Notes: a model not told the origin generated them from the sequence alone. 64,000 bases of DNA from Pseudonocardia sp. EC080619-01 (GCF_001420995.1 NZ_CP012184.1:1286501-1350500); one strand, 5' to 3'; shown: positions 51,914 through 62,185, numbered from the stretch's first letter. A program made the numbers and translations.

Positions 51914-54900
51914 CTAGCGGGCCAGGCCGCGCAGCTGTCGTGAGATCACCGACAGCGTCGCCAGGTCCAGCGACGCCGATCCGCCGATCTCCTCCAGCGC
52001 GGTCCGGGCCCGCGACAGCTTCGACGCGTTGGACTGCTCCCAGGCCGCGATCGCCTCGTCGACGTCGGTGCCGGGCGCGGACTCCTGCAGCGCGTCGAGG
52101 GTGATCGAGCGCAGCGACCCGTAGAGGTCGTCGCGCAGCGCGAGCCGGGCCAGCGCGTGCCACCGGTCCCCGCGGTCGAGCCGGGACACCGCGGTCAGCG
52201 CCTGGTCGACGCCGAGGTGCTCGGAGACCGCGTAGTACAGCTGCGCCACCTCGGCCGCCGGCCGCGGCTCCTTCTCCCGGTCGGACAGCTCGACCAGCTC
52301 GACGACGTCGAGCAGGCCGTAGGCGTAGAGCGACAGTGCGGCCGGTTCCACGAGCTGCTCGGGCACCCCGGCCGCCCGCAGCTCCGCCGCGCGTTCCTTC
52401 ACGGCGTCGAGCTCGCGGCCCTGCAGCAGCTCCGGCAGCCGCTCGCGCAGCTCGGCGATCGGTGCGGCGAACCGGTTGATCTCCGCACCGACGGCGAGGG
52501 GCTGCGGCCGGTTGGTGAGGAACCAGCGCGACACCCGGTCGAGCAGTCGCCGGGACTCGAGGACGACGGCGTCGGCGACGGCCACCGGGACGTCCGCGGT
52601 CCGCACGGCCTCCCACAGCGCGGGCAGCGCGAACACGCGGGTGGTGACGGCGTAGGCGCGGACGACGTCGTCCGGGCCGGCGGCGATCTCCTCGCCGAGC
52701 CGGAACGCGTAGCTGATCCCGGCGCCGTCGACCATCTCGTTGACCAGCCGCGTCCCGATGATCTCGCGGCGCAGCGGGTGGTTGCGGACGGCGTGGTCGT
52801 ACCGTTCCCGCACCGGGGCCGGGAAGTAGGCGGGCAGCGTCGGCTCGAACGCGGGCCGGTCGGGCAGGTCGGTCTGCAGCAGCCGGTGGGTCAGGTCGAG
52901 CTTGGTGTGGGCGAGCAGGGTCGCGAGCTCCGGGCCGGTGAGTCCGAGATCGGCGGCGGCGAGCGCGTCGAACCCGGCGGTGGACGGCAGCACCTCCAGC
53001 TCGCGGTCCAGCCCGGCCCGTTCGACGAGGTCGCTGACCATCCGACCGTGCACCGCGACCATCGCGGTGGCGTGTGCGCGGGCGACGCCGAGGACGTCGT
53101 TCTGCGCGACGTTGTGGGCCAGGACCAGGTCGGCGACGTCGTCGGTCATCGACGCGAGCAGCTCGTTGCGGGCGGGCCGGTCGAGCGTGCCGTCGGCCAC
53201 CGGCCGGTCGAGCAGGATCTTGATGTTGACCTCGTGGTCGGAGCAGTCCACACCGGCCGAGTTGTCGATCGCGTCGGTGTTGATCCGGCCGTACTCGCCG
53301 TCGCGGCCGCCGGAGCGGGCGAACTCGATCCGGCCGCGCTGGGTGAGACCGAGGTTGCCGCCCTCGCCGACGACGCGGACGCGCAGGTCCCGGCCGTCGA
53401 CCCGGATCGCGTCGTTGGCCTTGTCCCCGACCTCGGCGTGGGTCTCGACCGACGCCTTGACGTAGGTGCCGATGCCGCCGTTCCACAGCAGGTCCGCGGG
53501 GGCGAGCAGGATCGCGTGGATCAGCTCCGGCGGCGACATCCGCGTGACGTCGGCGGGCAGGCCGAGCGCCGTCCGGATCTCCGGCCCGATCGGCACCGAC
53601 TTCGCCGTCCGCGGCCAGACCCCTCCCCCGGCGCTGATCAGGGAGGCGTCGTAGCTCTCCCAGGTGGAGCGGGGCAGCTCGAACAGCCGGCGCCGCTCGG
53701 CGTAGGACGTGGCGGCGTCCGGGGTGGGGTCGACGAACACGTGACGGTGGTCGAACGCGGCGACCAGCCGGATGTGCTCGGACAGCAGCATCCCGTTGCC
53801 GAACACGTCACCGGACATGTCCCCGACGCCGACGACGGTGAACTCCTGGCTCTGGGTGTCCAGGTCCAGCTCGCGGAAGTGGTGCTTCACCGACTCCCAG
53901 GCGCCGCGGGCGGTGATGCCCATGGCCTTGTGGTCGTAGCCGACGGAGCCGCCGGAGGCGAACGCGTCGCCGAGCCAGAAGCCGTACTCCTCGGAGACCG
54001 AGTTGGCCAGGTCGGAGAACGTCGCGGTGCCCTTGTCCGCCGCGACGACCAGGTAGGAGTCGTCCCCGTCGTGCCGGACGACGCCGGGCGGCGGCAGGGT
54101 CTCGGTGCTGCCGTCGGCGTGGGTCAGCAGGTTGTCGGTGACGTCGAGCAGGCCGGAGACGAAGGTCCGGTAGCACTCCCGCACGTGGTCGGGGGCGGGC
54201 GCGGGCCTGCGGACGACGAACCCGCCCTTCGCCCCGACCGGCACGATGACGGCGTTCTTCACCGCCTGCGCCTTCACGAGCCCGAGGACCTCGGTGCGGT
54301 AGTCCTGCTGGCGGTCGGAGAACCGCAGGCCACCGCGGGCGACCGGGCCGAACCGCAGGTGCACGCCCTCGATCCGCGGCGAGTACACGAAGATCTCGAA
54401 CCGGGGCCGCGGCAGCGGCATGTCCGGGACGGCGGCCGGGTCGAGCTTGAACGAGAAGAACGGCCGGTCGCGGAACCAGTTGGTGCGCAGCGTCGCCTCG
54501 ATCACGGCGAGCAGCCCGCGCAGGATGCGGTCCGCGTCCAGGCCGCTGACCTGGTCGATCAGCGACGTGACGTTCTCCAGCGCCCGCTGGTGGGCCGCCT
54601 CCTGCTCGGCGGCGTCGGGCTTCGCCGGGTCGAACCGGGCCCGGAACAGCGTGATCAGGCCCTCGGCGACCTGCGGGTGGGCGACGAGGACGTTCGCCGT
54701 GTACTGCAGGGTGAACAGCCCGCCGAGCTGGCGGGTGTAGCGGCTGTAGGCCCGCAGGACGGCCGCCTCCCGCCAGTGCAGGCCGGCACGCAGGACGAGT
54801 GCGGAGAACCGGTCCGACTCGGCGTCGCCACGCCAGGCGGCGGCGAAGGCGTCCTCGAATCGGGTGCCCGCGTCCTCGACGGTGACGGTGGGCACCGCGG

Positions 54901-56725
54901 GCGCCCCGGACGGCTGCGGGGCGCGCACCCCGAAGTCGTAGAGCCAGCAGCGGCGGCCGTCGGGCCGGACGAACTCGTACGGCCGCTCGTCGACGACGTC
55001 GACGTCGAGCTGCTGCAGCAGCGGCAGCACCGCGGTCAGCGTGGCCGGGGCGTCACCGAGGTAGAGGGCGAACCGGATGTCGTCGTCGGCGCTGCGGTAG
55101 AGGCGCAGGTCGAACGGCCGGTCCTCGTCCAGCGCCAGCAGCCGCCGCAGATCCTCCACGGCCCGGTGCGGCGCGACGCCCGCCTTGTACGACTCGGGGA
55201 CGCCGTCGAGCAGCGGCCGGGCGGCCGGCCCGGCGTCCCCGAGGGCGGCGACGAGCAGGTCGTCCCAGGTCCGGGTGGCTTCGGCGACGTGGTCCTGCAG
55301 TGCGGGCAGGTCGTAGGCGACCGGCTCGGCGGACGGGTCGGTGGCGACGGTCAGGTGCAGCATCGCCAGCTCGGCGTCGCCGACCTGGGCGGTGTAGGCG
55401 ACGTCGGTGCCGCCGAGCCGGGTCCGCAGGATCTCGGTGATCCGCAGCCGGGTGTCGGTCGTGTAGCGGTCGCGGGGCAGGTAGACCAGGCAGGACAGGA
55501 AGCGGCGGTACGGGTCCGGGTGAACGAACAGCCGGACCGCGCGCCGCCCGCTCGCCTCCAGCACGCCGACGCCGGTCTCCTGCAGCCGCCGCTCCGAGGA
55601 CGCGAACAGCTCCGCGCGCGGCAGCACCGAGAACACCTCGAGCATCTGCTGGCCCGAGTAGGAGTCGGCAGGGAACCCGGCGCGGCGGATCGCGCCGCGG
55701 ATCCGGCGGGCGACGACCGGGATGTCGAGGACCGACTCGTGCCGGGCGGGGACGGTCAGCATCCCGAGGAACCGGTGTTCCCCGGTGACGGTGCCGTCGT
55801 CGTCGCGGGCGCGGACGCCGACGTAGTACGGGTGCACCGCCCGCAGCACCCGGCTGCGCTCGCTGGCCCGGGTGATCAGGAGGGGGCCGCCGAACTCCTC
55901 GGCGCCCTCCTCTCCCTCCCCGGGGAGGAAGACCGCGGCGCCGGCGTCGTCGGGGCGGAGCACGCCGAGCCCGGTGTCGGTGTCGGGCTGCAGGCGGCCC
56001 TCGCGCCGGGAGTAGTGCCGGTAGCCGACGAAGACGAAGTGGTCGTCGACGAGCCAGCGGAGCAGCTCGGCGACCTCGGTGGGGTGCACGTCGTCGCCCT
56101 CGTGGGGGGCGGTGGCGCTCCCGGCGCCGGTCAGGTCGTCGGCGAGCGCGCGGGCCCGCAACGTCATGGCGGCGGTGTCGTCGATGACCTGGCGGACGTC
56201 GGACAGCGTCCGCTCCAGCTCCGCGCGCAGGCGCTCCGGGTCGAGGCCACCCGCGGAGACGACGTCGAGGTGCATCCAGGACTCGGCCCGGGCGTCCCCC
56301 GGCTCGCTGGGATCGGCGTCGGTGTCGACGCGGACGAGCGACCCGTCCGGACCGCGGTGGACGACGAGGATGGGGGGCACGACCCGGCGCACCGTCCCGC
56401 CCGCGCGACCGACCCCGGCGATGACGGACTCGACCAGGTAGGGCATGTCGTCGGTGACGATGTCGACGGTCGTCGCGTCACCGGGGCCCGCGGTGACGTC
56501 GACGACGGCGCGCCCCGGCTCGCGGCGCGCGGCGAGTGCGAGGTGCGCATCGACGACGGGTGCCGGACCGGCCAGCTCGGGGCCGCCGGTGCTCTCCGCC
56601 TCGGGGGTGTTCCGCGTGTAGAGGCGGACCAGCTCCGCCGCGGCGCCGCTCCCCGGACGCGGCTCTCCCCCCGCCCGCACCTCGACCCCGGTCGTGCTCC
56701 CCGTGCCATCCGTACCGCTGCTCAC
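51914..56725 (-). CDS. gdh: NAD-specific glutamate dehydrogenase, large (180-kDa class)
   Basis: The enzyme catalyses oxidative deamination of glutamate to 2-oxoglutarate. It has 1603 residues, the L180 class known from Streptomyces and mycobacteria. The N-terminal 700 residues contain ACT-like regulatory segments. The catalytic core has RFGPVARGGLRFSDRQQDYRTEVLGLVKAQAVKNAVIVPVGAKGGF, here cited in two halves, with the substrate Lys in PVGAKGGFV. GVGDMSGDVFGNGMLLS is the NAD-binding segment. The last 500 residues are the class-specific C-terminal domain. The GTG at 56725 has GGAG six bases upstream. In mycobacteria this enzyme is inhibited by unphosphorylated GarA; the same control is likely but not visible here. 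Confidence 0.97.
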   Translation of the reverse strand: MSSGTDGTGSTTGVEVRAGGEPRPGSGAAAELVRLYTRNTPEAESTGGPELAGPAPVVDAHLALAARREPGRAVVDVTAGPGDATTVDIVTDDMPYLVESVIAGVGRAGGTVRRVVPPILVVHRGPDGSLVRVDTDADPSEPGDARAESWMHLDVVSAGGLDPERLRAELERTLSDVRQVIDDTAAMTLRARALADDLTGAGSATAPHEGDDVHPTEVAELLRWLVDDHFVFVGYRHYSRREGRLQPDTDTGLGVLRPDDAGAAVFLPGEGEEGAEEFGGPLLITRASERSRVLRAVHPYYVGVRARDDDGTVTGEHRFLGMLTVPARHESVLDIPVVARRIRGAIRRAGFPADSYSGQQMLEVFSVLPRAELFASSERRLQETGVGVLEASGRRAVRLFVHPDPYRRFLSCLVYLPRDRYTTDTRLRITEILRTRLGGTDVAYTAQVGDAELAMLHLTVATDPSAEPVAYDLPALQDHVAEATRTWDDLLVAALGDAGPAARPLLDGVPESYKAGVAPHRAVEDLRRLLALDEDRPFDLRLYRSADDDIRFALYLGDAPATLTAVLPLLQQLDVDVVDERPYEFVRPDGRRCWLYDFGVRAPQPSGAPAVPTVTVEDAGTRFEDAFAAAWRGDAESDRFSALVLRAGLHWREAAVLRAYSRYTRQLGGLFTLQYTANVLVAHPQVAEGLITLFRARFDPAKPDAAEQEAAHQRALENVTSLIDQVSGLDADRILRGLLAVIEATLRTNWFRDRPFFSFKLDPAAVPDMPLPRPRFEIFVYSPRIEGVHLRFGPVARGGLRFSDRQQDYRTEVLGLVKAQAVKNAVIVPVGAKGGFVVRRPAPAPDHVRECYRTFVSGLLDVTDNLLTHADGSTETLPPPGVVRHDGDDSYLVVAADKGTATFSDLANSVSEEYGFWLGDAFASGGSVGYDHKAMGITARGAWESVKHHFRELDLDTQSQEFTVVGVGDMSGDVFGNGMLLSEHIRLVAAFDHRHVFVDPTPDAATSYAERRRLFELPRSTWESYDASLISAGGGVWPRTAKSVPIGPEIRTALGLPADVTRMSPPELIHAILLAPADLLWNGGIGTYVKASVETHAEVGDKANDAIRVDGRDLRVRVVGEGGNLGLTQRGRIEFARSGGRDGEYGRINTDAIDNSAGVDCSDHEVNIKILLDRPVADGTLDRPARNELLASMTDDVADLVLAHNVAQNDVLGVARAHATAMVAVHGRMVSDLVERAGLDRELEVLPSTAGFDALAAADLGLTGPELATLLAHTKLDLTHRLLQTDLPDRPAFEPTLPAYFPAPVRERYDHAVRNHPLRREIIGTRLVNEMVDGAGISYAFRLGEEIAAGPDDVVRAYAVTTRVFALPALWEAVRTADVPVAVADAVVLESRRLLDRVSRWFLTNRPQPLAVGAEINRFAAPIAELRERLPELLQGRELDAVKERAAELRAAGVPEQLVEPAALSLYAYGLLDVVELVELSDREKEPRPAAEVAQLYYAVSEHLGVDQALTAVSRLDRGDRWHALARLALRDDLYGSLRSITLDALQESAPGTDVDEAIAAWEQSNASKLSRARTALEEIGGSASLDLATLSVISRQLRGLAR

Positions 56726-56834
56726 GTACCACTCCGGCCCCGCGCGTGTGCTGACTCACGCACCCTATCGCCCGGGTACGGCCGCCCGGAGGAACATCAG
56801 CGGACGGCGACTGGACCGTTCGCGCAGGTCAGGA

Positions 56835-59800
56835 TCAGATCTCGCGGTATGCGGCCATGGCTCCGGCGAGGAGATCGGCCAGCCCCATGTGCTCAGGAAT
56901 GTCCTGCGGATCGCCGGACGTCGTGGCGTCGTCGTCGGACGGCACGACGGTAGGGGGCGCGTCGGTCCCGGACGGGGCGTCCGTCGCGGTCGGGGCGTCC
57001 GCCGCGATCGGGGTGCCCGCCGCGATCGGGGTGCCCGCCGCGATCGGGGTGCCCGCCGCGGTCGAGGTGCCGGCGGAGCCGGTGCCGTCCGATGCCGGGG
57101 ATCCGGGCGGTGTGCCTGGACCCGGCCCGCGGGGGCCCGGGTCGCGGAGGCTCGGGTCGTCGTCCGTCCCACCCCGGTCCGCAGGCCCGCTCGACGCGGC
57201 CTCCGTGCGCCGGTGCCCGCTCTCGTCGTCCGCACGACGGGAGTCGGGCTCCACCTCCGGGGCGACGTCGCCCGGCACCACGGCCGGGACGTCCCCCGAC
57301 GCGGCGGCCGACCGGACGGTCCACACCTCGTCGCGCGGTTCCTCGGCCGCGGCGGACCCGTTCCGCACAGCGGCACGGGACGGGCCGACGCGCTTCGGCA
57401 ACGCCGAGGGTCCCGCCCCTTCCGTCACCGAGGACCAGGCGACCGGCCGACCCGCACGCCCGGTCTCCCCGGGTTCCTCCCCGCCGGTGTCGGGGAGCTC
57501 GAGGTGCGCGCGGACGGCGGCCGCCAGCCGCCGATCGTCGCCGTTGCGCCCGGTCCGGGAGATCCGTCCCGGACCGTCCGGGACACGGTCGCCCTGCGCA
57601 CGGTCGCCGGGCACACCGTCACCCGGCGCCGGCCCGGCACGGACGTCCTGCTCCTGACCGCCGTGCCGTCCGGCCGTCCGGGCCTCGGACACCGGCTCCG
57701 GACGCCGCGGCGCGTCGGACCGGCGCCGGCCACCGCTGCCCGGCCGGACCGTCGTCCCGGCCGGGAGCGCGGACGGCTCGGCACCCTCGACCGCCCTGCG
57801 GCGGCCGCGGCGTGGCTCCTCCTGCTCCGTCGTCGGGTCCCAGACCGCCGTCATGGCGGGCCCGGCGTCCGCGACGGACGGCGCCGTCCCCGATCCACCA
57901 CCCGGCACCGGCGCCCCGTCGGGTGCGACCGGGTCCGGCTCACCGGGCGCGCTCGTCGTGACAGGCGCCTCGTCGTCCACGAGCGGTGTGGCCCGGCGCC
58001 TCCCGTTCCGGGCTCCGCCGACCGCGGCTGCGGGTCGGGCGAGCGTCGGTTCCGGGACGGGAGCGGACTCGTCGGGGCCGGTCAGCTCGCGGACGATCTC
58101 TTCGCCCTCCGCGCCCCGCGGACCGGTGGCGCGCAGCCGCAGCCCGGTTCCCGCCGGGAGGCCACCCCGCCGGACGCGCACCGCGAGATGCGCGGCGAGC
58201 GACCGGGCCCAGAGGAGCACGGTCACCCGGTCGGCGTCGGGGAGGGTGATGAGGACGGCGTCGTCCTCGGTGACCGTCGTCCCGGACGGCGGGACCAGCC
58301 GCGCCGACCGGACCGCGATCTCGTGCAGGACACCCGCCGGGAGAGGGGCCGGCGCGGGAGCACCGTCCCGGCCGATCAGATCCACCCGGATCGACCGCTC
58401 AGCGAGACCGGGGTCGGGTTCGACGGGCGATCCGGCGGGCTCCGGTCCGGAGGTCTTCGGCTCCGCGGCCTTCAGCTCGGACGTCTCCCGCTCGGACGCC
58501 GTCGGTGTCTCCCGCTCGGACGCCTCCGGCTCGGACCTCGTCGGCTCGCCTGCCCCCGGCCCCGCGGGCTCCGGTCCGGCGCCGTCCAGGACACCGCCCC
58601 CACCGGCGGCTGTGCCGTCGTGCGGGCCGGAATCGACCGGCGCGGCCTCGGCGCGGAGCGCCCCGAGGACGGACGAGCCGTTCGTCGACGCCGACGCCGG
58701 TCGCGGGTCGCGGAGCTCGGCGAGCAACGCGTCTCCGAGGGGCGCACCACCGTCGGCACCCGAGACGCCCGAGACCCCGTACCGGGCCCCCTCCGCCCGG
58801 TCGAGCACGCCGCTTGCGTCCGGACCGACCGGCGGCAGGCCCCCGAGCGGCGCATCCTGTTCCGCGTCCTCGGCCCGTCCGGTCATCAGGCCCGAGACAC
58901 CGAGCGGGTCGTCGGGATCGATCGAGCTCGTGCCGCCGGAGGCGGTGAGCGCGGTGTCCCCCGCCCCGGCAGGTCCCTCGTCCGGGAGGACAGCAGGACC
59001 CGTCGTCCCGGACACGACCGGATCGGCGGTCCCGTCGCCGCGGATGACGATCTCCGACCGACTCTCCTCCGCCGAGGTCTCGACCGGTGCGCCGGACGGT
59101 TCTCCCGTCGGTCCGTCCTCGCGCGGGCGCCCGAGCCCGAACCGCAGTCGTGCCGCCGGTCCGCCGCGTGCCGGGCCCGCAGCGTCGTCGATGTCCGTGC
59201 CGGAGCCGGTGCCGGTCGCGGTGCCCGTGCCGGTCGCGGTGCCGGCCACCGCCCGCCGGAACGGCGTGGGCGTCGGCGCGTCTCCGCGGGATCCGGACCA
59301 CCGGGCACGGCGGCCGGCCGACCCGTCCAGCGGGAGGGCTGCGGCGACGGCATGCCGGAAGCGGCGACCGCGGGCCCGGTCGAGCTGGTCGGCCGCCGTG
59401 GCCGCCCGCATCGCCTCCAGCGCCTCGCGGAACCGTCCCGCGCTCTCGTGCAGCTCGGACTGGGCGGTGCGGCACGCGGCGACGAGCGCCGGGACCCCGG
59501 CCGCCCCGGCACCGTCCGCCGCCTCGGCCAGGGCACGGGACGCGTGGTCCGCCCGCCCGGCACCGGCGCGAGCCAGGGTCAGCCGCAGCAACACGCCCTG
59601 CCGCCCGGCGTCGGCCACGTCCCGCTGGGCCGACGCGGCCCGCACGGCGTCTGCCGGTACCCGGCCGCCGTCGAGGAGCGCGGTGATCCACTGGCTGAGC
59701 AGGGCCGCGGCCAGGTGCGCCGACAGGGGGCGGGCGTCGGCGCGGTCCGGCGTCCAGCCGAGCTGCGCGAGCCCGCGGAGCGCGCTGTCGACGGCGAGGT

Positions 59801-60407
59801 CGTGCTCGCCGCGGGCGCGGTGCACCGACCCGACGACGAGGTCGGCGAAGGCCGACGCCTCACCGCTGAAGGCCGCCCCGCAGGAGGCGACCTCCTCGCG
59901 CAGGCGCTGGAGGTCGTCCACCGCAGGCCCGGCGAGCGCGCACCGGACCTGGACGGCGAGCCGGTCGAGCAGGAGCAGCCCCGGCTCCTCCCCGGCACCG
60001 TCGTCCGGCAGCCCGGCGACGAGGGCGTGCGCGGTCGCCAGCTCACCGTCGACCTGCGCGACGGTGGCGAGCTCGACCCGCAGCCGAGCGGCCTCGGGCC
60101 GGCTCAGCAGTGCGGCACCGGGCGCCCGGACGGGCACGGACGGGACCGCGTCGTCCGGGCGTCCGGTGCCGGTGAGACCGGCGAGGACGGCCGTCGCGAC
60201 GTCGCGGGCGTCACCGCCGGCGGCATGCCCGTCCAACAGCCAGCCGGCCGCCTGCACCCAGCCGAGATCGTCACTGTCCGCGACCGCGCGGGAACACGCG
60301 TGACCGGCGAGCTCCGAGGTCAGCAGCGGACGCTGCCAGCGCAGCGCCGCTGCCGTCCTCAGTTCAGCCGTCGTCGCGTTTCCGCGATCTCCCAGGTGGG
60401 ACGTCAC
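56835..60407 (-). CDS. Large TPR-like protein with possible degenerate GGDEF domain and disordered linkers
   Basis: A 1190-residue protein. Residues 1-370 are Ala/Leu-rich paired helices like tetratricopeptide repeats, ending with ESAGRFREALEAMRAATAAD, a pattern often found just before GGDEF domains in actinobacterial cyclases. Residues about 670-780 hold a small folded piece ([56 protein letters not shown]). Its order resembles a GGDEF domain with TEDDAV at the place of GGDEFA, so it would be catalytically dead. The remainder is disordered and Pro/Gly/Asp-rich, with an 18-bp in-frame repeat. The extreme C-terminus is again ordered (PEHMGLADLLAGAMAAYREI). The GTG at 60407 has GGGAGG in front. 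It lies between ettA and gdh. Confidence 0.75.
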   Translation of the reverse strand: MTSHLGDRGNATTAELRTAAALRWQRPLLTSELAGHACSRAVADSDDLGWVQAAGWLLDGHAAGGDARDVATAVLAGLTGTGRPDDAVPSVPVRAPGAALLSRPEAARLRVELATVAQVDGELATAHALVAGLPDDGAGEEPGLLLLDRLAVQVRCALAGPAVDDLQRLREEVASCGAAFSGEASAFADLVVGSVHRARGEHDLAVDSALRGLAQLGWTPDRADARPLSAHLAAALLSQWITALLDGGRVPADAVRAASAQRDVADAGRQGVLLRLTLARAGAGRADHASRALAEAADGAGAAGVPALVAACRTAQSELHESAGRFREALEAMRAATAADQLDRARGRRFRHAVAAALPLDGSAGRRARWSGSRGDAPTPTPFRRAVAGTATGTGTATGTGSGTDIDDAAGPARGGPAARLRFGLGRPREDGPTGEPSGAPVETSAEESRSEIVIRGDGTADPVVSGTTGPAVLPDEGPAGAGDTALTASGGTSSIDPDDPLGVSGLMTGRAEDAEQDAPLGGLPPVGPDASGVLDRAEGARYGVSGVSGADGGAPLGDALLAELRDPRPASASTNGSSVLGALRAEAAPVDSGPHDGTAAGGGGVLDGAGPEPAGPGAGEPTRSEPEASERETPTASERETSELKAAEPKTSGPEPAGSPVEPDPGLAERSIRVDLIGRDGAPAPAPLPAGVLHEIAVRSARLVPPSGTTVTEDDAVLITLPDADRVTVLLWARSLAAHLAVRVRRGGLPAGTGLRLRATGPRGAEGEEIVRELTGPDESAPVPEPTLARPAAAVGGARNGRRRATPLVDDEAPVTTSAPGEPDPVAPDGAPVPGGGSGTAPSVADAGPAMTAVWDPTTEQEEPRRGRRRAVEGAEPSALPAGTTVRPGSGGRRRSDAPRRPEPVSEARTAGRHGGQEQDVRAGPAPGDGVPGDRAQGDRVPDGPGRISRTGRNGDDRRLAAAVRAHLELPDTGGEEPGETGRAGRPVAWSSVTEGAGPSALPKRVGPSRAAVRNGSAAAEEPRDEVWTVRSAAASGDVPAVVPGDVAPEVEPDSRRADDESGHRRTEAASSGPADRGGTDDDPSLRDPGPRGPGPGTPPGSPASDGTGSAGTSTAAGTPIAAGTPIAAGTPIAADAPTATDAPSGTDAPPTVVPSDDDATTSGDPQDIPEHMGLADLLAGAMAAYREI
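56983..57072. repeat. In-frame 18-bp tandem repeat inside the TPR-like gene
   Basis: Three identical units GCCGCGATCGGGGTGCCC (57001, 57019, 57037) are flanked by two decayed units. On the coding strand each adds the six residues GTPIAA. It is a frame-neutral array near the 3' end. Confidence 0.85.
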
Positions 60408-60508
60408 TTCGCCTCCCGTGACATCACCGGCCCGGTACACCCGCGCCGCCTCGTCGCGTCCGCTCTGCTCAGACAGGACCGACTCGGAGCGGTCCGGCGG
60501 AGTGGTGA

Positions 60509-62185
60509 TCAGTCGCGGGTGAGCTTACGGTGCGTGACCCGGTGCGGTCGCGCAGCCTCTGCTCCGAGCCGCTCGATCTTGTTCTTCTCGTACGCCTCGA
60601 AGTTGCCCTCGAACCAGAACCACGCCGCCGGGTTCTCGTCCGTGCCCTCCCACGCGAGGATGTGCGTGCAGACCCGGTCCAGGAACCACCGGTCGTGGGA
60701 GATGACCACGGCACAGCCGGGGAACTGCTCGAGCGCGTTCTCCAGCGAGCCGAGGGTCTCGACGTCCAGGTCGTTCGTCGGCTCGTCGAGCAGGATCAGG
60801 TTGCCGCCCAGCTTCAGCGTGAGCGCCAGGTTCAGCCGGTTCCGCTCACCACCGGAGAGGACCCCCGCCGGCTTCTGCTGGTCGGGTCCCTTGAAACCGA
60901 ACGCCGCGACGTAGGCCCGGGACGGCATCTCGACGTTGCCGACCTGGATGAAGTCGAGCCCGTCGGAGACGACCTCGAACACCGTCTTCTTCGGGTCGAT
61001 CCCGCCACGGTTCTGGTCGACGTAGGAGAGCTTCACGGTGTCGCCGACCTTGACCTCGCCGGAGTCCGGCTCCTCCAGCCCGACGATCGTCTTGAACAGG
61101 GTCGTCTTACCGACACCGTTCGGGCCGATGACACCGACGATGCCGTTCCGCGGCAGTGTGAAGGACAGGTCCTTGATCAGCTGCCGGCCGTCGAAGCCCT
61201 TGTCCAGGTTCGAGACCTCGACGACCTGGTTACCCATGCGCGGGCCCGGCGGGATCTGGATCTCCTCGAAGTCCAGCTTCCGGTGGCGCTCGGCCTCGGC
61301 CGCCATCTCGTCGTACCGGTCCAGCCGGGAACGGCTCTTGGCCTGACGGGCCTTCGGGTTGGAGCGGACCCAGGCCAGCTCCTCCTTCAGGCGCTTCTGC
61401 AGCTTCGCGTCCTTCTTGCCCTGGACGGCGAGCCGCTCCGCCTTCTTCTCCAGGTAGGTGGAGTAGTTGCCCTCGTAGGGGAACGTGCGACCCCGGTCGA
61501 GCTCGAGGATCCAGCCGGCGACGTTGTCGAGGAAGTAGCGGTCGTGCGTGACCGCGAGGACGGCGCCCGGGTAGTTCGCGAGGAACTGCTCGAGCCACAG
61601 CACGCTCTCCGCGTCCAGGTGGTTCGTGGGCTCGTCGAGCAGGAGCAGGTCCGGGCTGGAGAGGAGCAGCTTGCACAGCGCGACCCGGCGGCGCTCACCA
61701 CCGGAGAGGTGCCCGACCTCGGCATCCCCCGGCGGGCAGCGCAGGGCGTCCATCGCCTGCTCCAGCTGGGAGTCGAGCTCCCAGGCGTCGGCGTGGTCGA
61801 GCTCCTCCTGGAGCTTGCCCATCTCCTCCATCAGCTCGTCGGTGTAGTTCGTCGCCATCTCCTCGGCGATGGCGTTGTACCGATCGAGCTTGACCTTGAC
61901 GTCGCCCAGCCCCTCCTCGACGTTGCCGAGGACGGTCTTCTCCTCGTTGAGGGGCGGCTCCTGCTGGAGGATGCCGACCGTCGCTCCGGGCTTCAGGAAC
62001 GCGTCACCGTTGTTCGCGTTCTCCAGCCCTGCCATGATCTTGAGGACGGTCGACTTCCCGGCCCCGTTCGGGCCCACGACGCCGATCTTCGCCCCCGGCA
62101 GGAAGCTGATCGACGCGTTCTCCAGGATGACCTTGTCGCCGTGCGCCTTGCGCACGTTCCGCATCGTGTAAATCAGGTCCGCCAC
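60509..62185 (-). CDS. ettA: Energy-dependent translational throttle protein EttA (ABC-F)
   Basis: A 558-residue ABC-F ATPase that binds the ribosomal E site and gates the first elongation step. Walker A motifs are GVVGPNGAGKST (about 33-44) and GVIGPNGVGKTT (about 350-361). The signature motifs are HLSGGERRRVALC and VLSGGERNRLNLAL. Walker B segments are LLLLDEPTNHLDAES and LILLDEPTNDLDVET. The EttA arm lies between about residues 90 and 140 (LDRYNAIAEEMATNYTDEL). The GTG at 62185 (VADLIYTMRNVRKAHG) is the conserved start. Confidence 0.97.
   Translation of the reverse strand: MADLIYTMRNVRKAHGDKVILENASISFLPGAKIGVVGPNGAGKSTVLKIMAGLENANNGDAFLKPGATVGILQQEPPLNEEKTVLGNVEEGLGDVKVKLDRYNAIAEEMATNYTDELMEEMGKLQEELDHADAWELDSQLEQAMDALRCPPGDAEVGHLSGGERRRVALCKLLLSSPDLLLLDEPTNHLDAESVLWLEQFLANYPGAVLAVTHDRYFLDNVAGWILELDRGRTFPYEGNYSTYLEKKAERLAVQGKKDAKLQKRLKEELAWVRSNPKARQAKSRSRLDRYDEMAAEAERHRKLDFEEIQIPPGPRMGNQVVEVSNLDKGFDGRQLIKDLSFTLPRNGIVGVIGPNGVGKTTLFKTIVGLEEPDSGEVKVGDTVKLSYVDQNRGGIDPKKTVFEVVSDGLDFIQVGNVEMPSRAYVAAFGFKGPDQQKPAGVLSGGERNRLNLALTLKLGGNLILLDEPTNDLDVETLGSLENALEQFPGCAVVISHDRWFLDRVCTHILAWEGTDENPAAWFWFEGNFEAYEKNKIERLGAEAARPHRVTHRKLTRD

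Noticed and set aside
52157..56953. 1598-residue open frame on the plus strand
   Set aside because: Antisense shadow of NAD-glutamate dehydrogenase with no recognisable motif.
56857..60914. Plus-strand frames of 800-1400 residues opposite the TPR-like gene
   Set aside because: The minus-strand frame has a strong ribosome-binding site and structured segments at both ends. The plus-strand frames show only compositional bias.
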